A stretch of 8,625 nt of DNA. Origin: Candidatus Omnitrophota bacterium. GTDB lineage: Bacteria; Omnitrophota; Gorgyraeia; B26-G9. The position numbers and the translations under genes were made by a program. Shown piece after piece: positions 6,598 through 8,625 of the stretch. Numbering within the stretch: position 1 is the first letter of the stretch; each line of letters starts with the position of its first letter. The stretch lies in contig JAGLQQ010000017.1 in assembly GCA_023136735.1 (NCBI GenBank), forward strand, positions 1 to 8,625. Reading direction: 5' to 3'. The notes below the pieces were generated by a model. That model saw only the letters and a program-made list of their open reading frames with translations. It did not search any database and was not told the origin of the DNA.

Positions 6598-6639
6598 TAA
6601 AGCGGTATGGGTGAGTTTCTCTAAAAAATATAAACATTG

Positions 6640-8568
6640 CTAAAGGCCTTCGCGAAGCTGTTTCTCCGCGTCAACCTCATCACGGTTTACCATTCTTAAG
6701 GATTCATTTATTCTGTCTTTGAATTGCGGATTTATGAATGGGATTGCACGTAATTGTTTTAAGATTTGAATTACCATCCTGAAGTACCTGACGATTTCTC
6801 CTTCATCAGCTCCGGTTTCAGCTTTTGCAAGAGCTAAAGTCATGCCTTGCGACCAATTTTTAATAGCAATGCCTAAGTTAAAATAAGGTTTTTTACTAAA
6901 AGGACGGATTCTGTGGCGTCGTTCTTTTGTTCTGATACCCTTGATTAAAGGTAATACCTTATCCTGAATCGCAAGTATATCAAGAGGCAAAGCAACGTCC
7001 ATCTGATTTTTCCTCGGTTCAAAGCAAAGCGAAACAAGCACGATGTTCAATTCTACGCATGAGAGACTCTCCAATACTCCGGTGGCAAACAATTCTGTAA
7101 GTAATAATTCATAGCCATATACACGGCTGGCGAAAATTCCTTTATAACTTAATTTATGTTTTGAGATATAGTTCATTTCTTTTAAAATCGCAATTTTTGT
7201 CTCCAACAACGCCAATGCATTTTTGCGAGTTTTCTTCTTGGATTGGAAGTAGTGTAAACTCTGAGGATAAACATTATATAATTTCTCCTGCCATTTAGCA
7301 TATAGGTGCAGGAGGCTTGCATAAGAAAGATTGAATTGACTGTTTATAGGTTCAGGGTCGGAAAAAATAATATTTTTTACCTGGTTGAATTCAATCCTAT
7401 GTGGATTTATTCTTGAATAAACAAAGCCTTCGCTATCGATACCACGGCGCCCGGCACGACCAGCCATTTGATAATAATCCCTGCACTGCAAAGGACCGTA
7501 ATGAGTCCCGTGGAATTTTCTTAGCTCATCAAAGACAACAGTCTTTGCAGGCATGTTAATCCCCAATGCAAATGTTTCTGTGGTGAAAATAAGTTTAATG
7601 AGCCTACTAGTAAACAATTGTTCGATTACTTCCTTAAGGCTAGGCAAAAGTCCTGCGTGATGGTAAGCGATGCCATTTTCAATTAAGGGCCATAATTTTA
7701 AAGCTGATGCTTCATTTTTTAAATCGAATTTCTCCAAAAGTCCTTTAAACATAGACGTAAGTTTTTGTTTTTCATCTGGGTTCACAAAATTAATGCAATT
7801 TGCTTCAAATGCAAGTTCTGCACAGCGCTTGCGGCTGAAAGAAAAATAAATTATCGGAGTTTTATCGGTTTCATTAAGGTTCTTTAGAAAATCCAGTACT
7901 TTATTGGAAGGCGGCCTCTTTTTGTGTTTTTCCCATCTTGAAGATTTGTGATTTTTCCCCAGATAAACATTTTTCCTCAACTGGTTTATGCTAGAAAATA
8001 TCCTGTTGTGCGATTGAAAAAGGTGATGTAAGGGCACAGGTCGCTTTTTCTCAATAACTGTTTCTATAGGATGTTTATGAATACTTCTTGCCCAGTTGGC
8101 GATTTGATTTGAATTGGGAATTGTCGCACTCAGTGCTAAAATTCGCATATGAGGGGGGCAGAATATTATAGATTCCTCCCAGACTGTGCCGCGTTCGTAA
8201 TCATCAATATAATGGACCTCATCAAAAATTATCCAGGACATATTTTTAAGCCTTGATGGATTCTCAAAAAGTGTGTTGCGGAATATCTCAGTAGTCATGA
8301 TCAAAACAGGGGCATTTGCGTTTATACTCACATCACCTGTAAGTATACCGATATGCTTGCCGTAAATATGGCCAAAATCACGGAATTTTTGATTTGATAA
8401 GGATTTAATAGGTGAGGTGTAAATAACACCCTCATTGTTTTCAATGCATTTCTTTATAACATGCTCAGCAATTGCCGTTTTTCCAGCTCCCGTTGGGGCG
8501 CAGACTATTACGGAATTGCCGCACTCTGTTGAGCTTATGGCTTTTTTCTGAAAGGTATCATATTTCAT
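6640..8568 (-). CDS. Ski2-like superfamily 2 (RNA) helicase
   Basis: From ATG 8568 this is a 642-residue ATP-dependent helicase. It shows a Q-motif-like start YDTFQKKAI (3-11), Walker A APTGAGKT (24-31), TSPIKSLSNQK (motif Ia, 51-61), DEVH box (116-119), SAT (147-149), TTETFALGINMPAKTVVF (329-346, motif V) and QMAGRAGRRG (367-376, motif VI). DEVH with this motif VI and the motif V ending in GINMPAKTVVF mark the Ski2/Mtr4 group, and the C-terminal ~160 residues resemble the DSHCT helical region (around SRVYGYELLLTELFATGVLE, 481-500). There is no sign of the Mtr4 KOW arch insertion. In bacteria such proteins are linked to RNA handling (for example mycobacterial HelY), but the substrate here is unknown. 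The reading frame can be extended to TTG 8607, adding 13 residues that read MFCPLLCSIIAYT; ATG 8568 is preferred because TTG 8607 lies within the promoter. No Shine-Dalgarno is present. Confidence 0.88.
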   Translation of the reverse strand: MKYDTFQKKAISSTECGNSVIVCAPTGAGKTAIAEHVIKKCIENNEGVIYTSPIKSLSNQKFRDFGHIYGKHIGILTGDVSINANAPVLIMTTEIFRNTLFENPSRLKNMSWIIFDEVHYIDDYERGTVWEESIIFCPPHMRILALSATIPNSNQIANWARSIHKHPIETVIEKKRPVPLHHLFQSHNRIFSSINQLRKNVYLGKNHKSSRWEKHKKRPPSNKVLDFLKNLNETDKTPIIYFSFSRKRCAELAFEANCINFVNPDEKQKLTSMFKGLLEKFDLKNEASALKLWPLIENGIAYHHAGLLPSLKEVIEQLFTSRLIKLIFTTETFALGINMPAKTVVFDELRKFHGTHYGPLQCRDYYQMAGRAGRRGIDSEGFVYSRINPHRIEFNQVKNIIFSDPEPINSQFNLSYASLLHLYAKWQEKLYNVYPQSLHYFQSKKKTRKNALALLETKIAILKEMNYISKHKLSYKGIFASRVYGYELLLTELFATGVLESLSCVELNIVLVSLCFEPRKNQMDVALPLDILAIQDKVLPLIKGIRTKERRHRIRPFSKKPYFNLGIAIKNWSQGMTLALAKAETGADEGEIVRYFRMVIQILKQLRAIPFINPQFKDRINESLRMVNRDEVDAEKQLREGL

Positions 8569-8578
8569 AGTATATGCA

Positions 8579-8607
8579 ATTATAGAACAAAGAAGGGGGC
8601 AAAACAA
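8579..8607 (-). promoter_or_regulatory. Promoter giving a near-leaderless helicase transcript
   Basis: On the - strand TTGTTT (8607-8602) and a consensus TATAAT (8584-8579) are 17 bases apart. The start would fall near 8572, about four bases before ATG 8568, so the mRNA would be almost leaderless. This fits the lack of a Shine-Dalgarno. An AT-rich (AAT)5 tract (8625-8611) just upstream could act as an UP element. The -35 matches only its first three bases, and TATACT (8574-8569) is an alternative -10. Confidence 0.5.
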
Positions 8608-8610
8608 TAA

Positions 8611-8625
8611 ATTATTATTATTATT
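8611..8625. repeat. ATT trinucleotide tract at the window edge
   Basis: Five perfect ATT repeats run to the end of the window and may continue beyond it. They lie immediately upstream of the helicase -35, where copy-number change could alter promoter strength. This is inference: the tract is short and may be static. Confidence 0.7.

Noticed and set aside
6598..6660. Terminator between the convergent genes, including CTTCGCGAAG at 6648-6657
   Set aside because: The palindrome is inside the helicase coding end, has a short stem, and no T-run follows on either strand; no other hairpin is visible in the 42-base gap.

Overview
This is an AT-rich, densely packed bacterial window with seven genes on the + strand and one convergent gene on the - strand. 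All eight reading frames look intact. The gene set (TM-anchored HD-GYP protein, argS, lpd, free lipoyl domain, Lrp/AsnC regulator, PatA-like aminotransferase, Ski2-like helicase) recalls uncultured Gram-negative lineages such as Omnitrophota. That placement is an impression from gene content and base composition and needs a marker-gene tree. There is no sign of phage, transposon, CRISPR array, tRNA or rRNA.

Layout. Positions 1-62 hold two hairpin-forming inverted repeats. A tight + strand cluster follows: HD-GYP domain protein (145-864), argS (857-2563, overlapping by 8 bases) and lpd (2566-3939, 2 bases after argS). A 115-base gap then carries the best promoter in the window, a -35 and an extended -10 with 17-base spacing. 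It drives a stand-alone lipoyl-domain protein (4055-4297) and an Lrp/AsnC regulator (4299-4784), whose ribosome binding site lies inside the lipoyl gene. A 121-base gap with clustered G-tracts and a -10-like hexamer precedes a fold-type I aminotransferase (4906-6111) and a small exported protein of unknown function (6124-6597). A Ski2-like helicase (8568 down to 6640) faces this cluster and reads from a promoter that would leave almost no 5' leader.

How the genes may work together. Lpd reoxidises dihydrolipoyl groups, and the next gene encodes a free lipoyl domain, so the two may form a redox pair. No E1, E2 acyltransferase, glycine-cleavage or lipoate-attachment gene is visible here. The Lrp-family regulator beside an aminotransferase suggests amino-acid-responsive control of that enzyme. 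The first three genes look co-transcribed but share no obvious pathway. No complete undescribed system is evident. The most interesting points are the orphan lipoyl carrier coupled to a regulator and the near-leaderless helicase.
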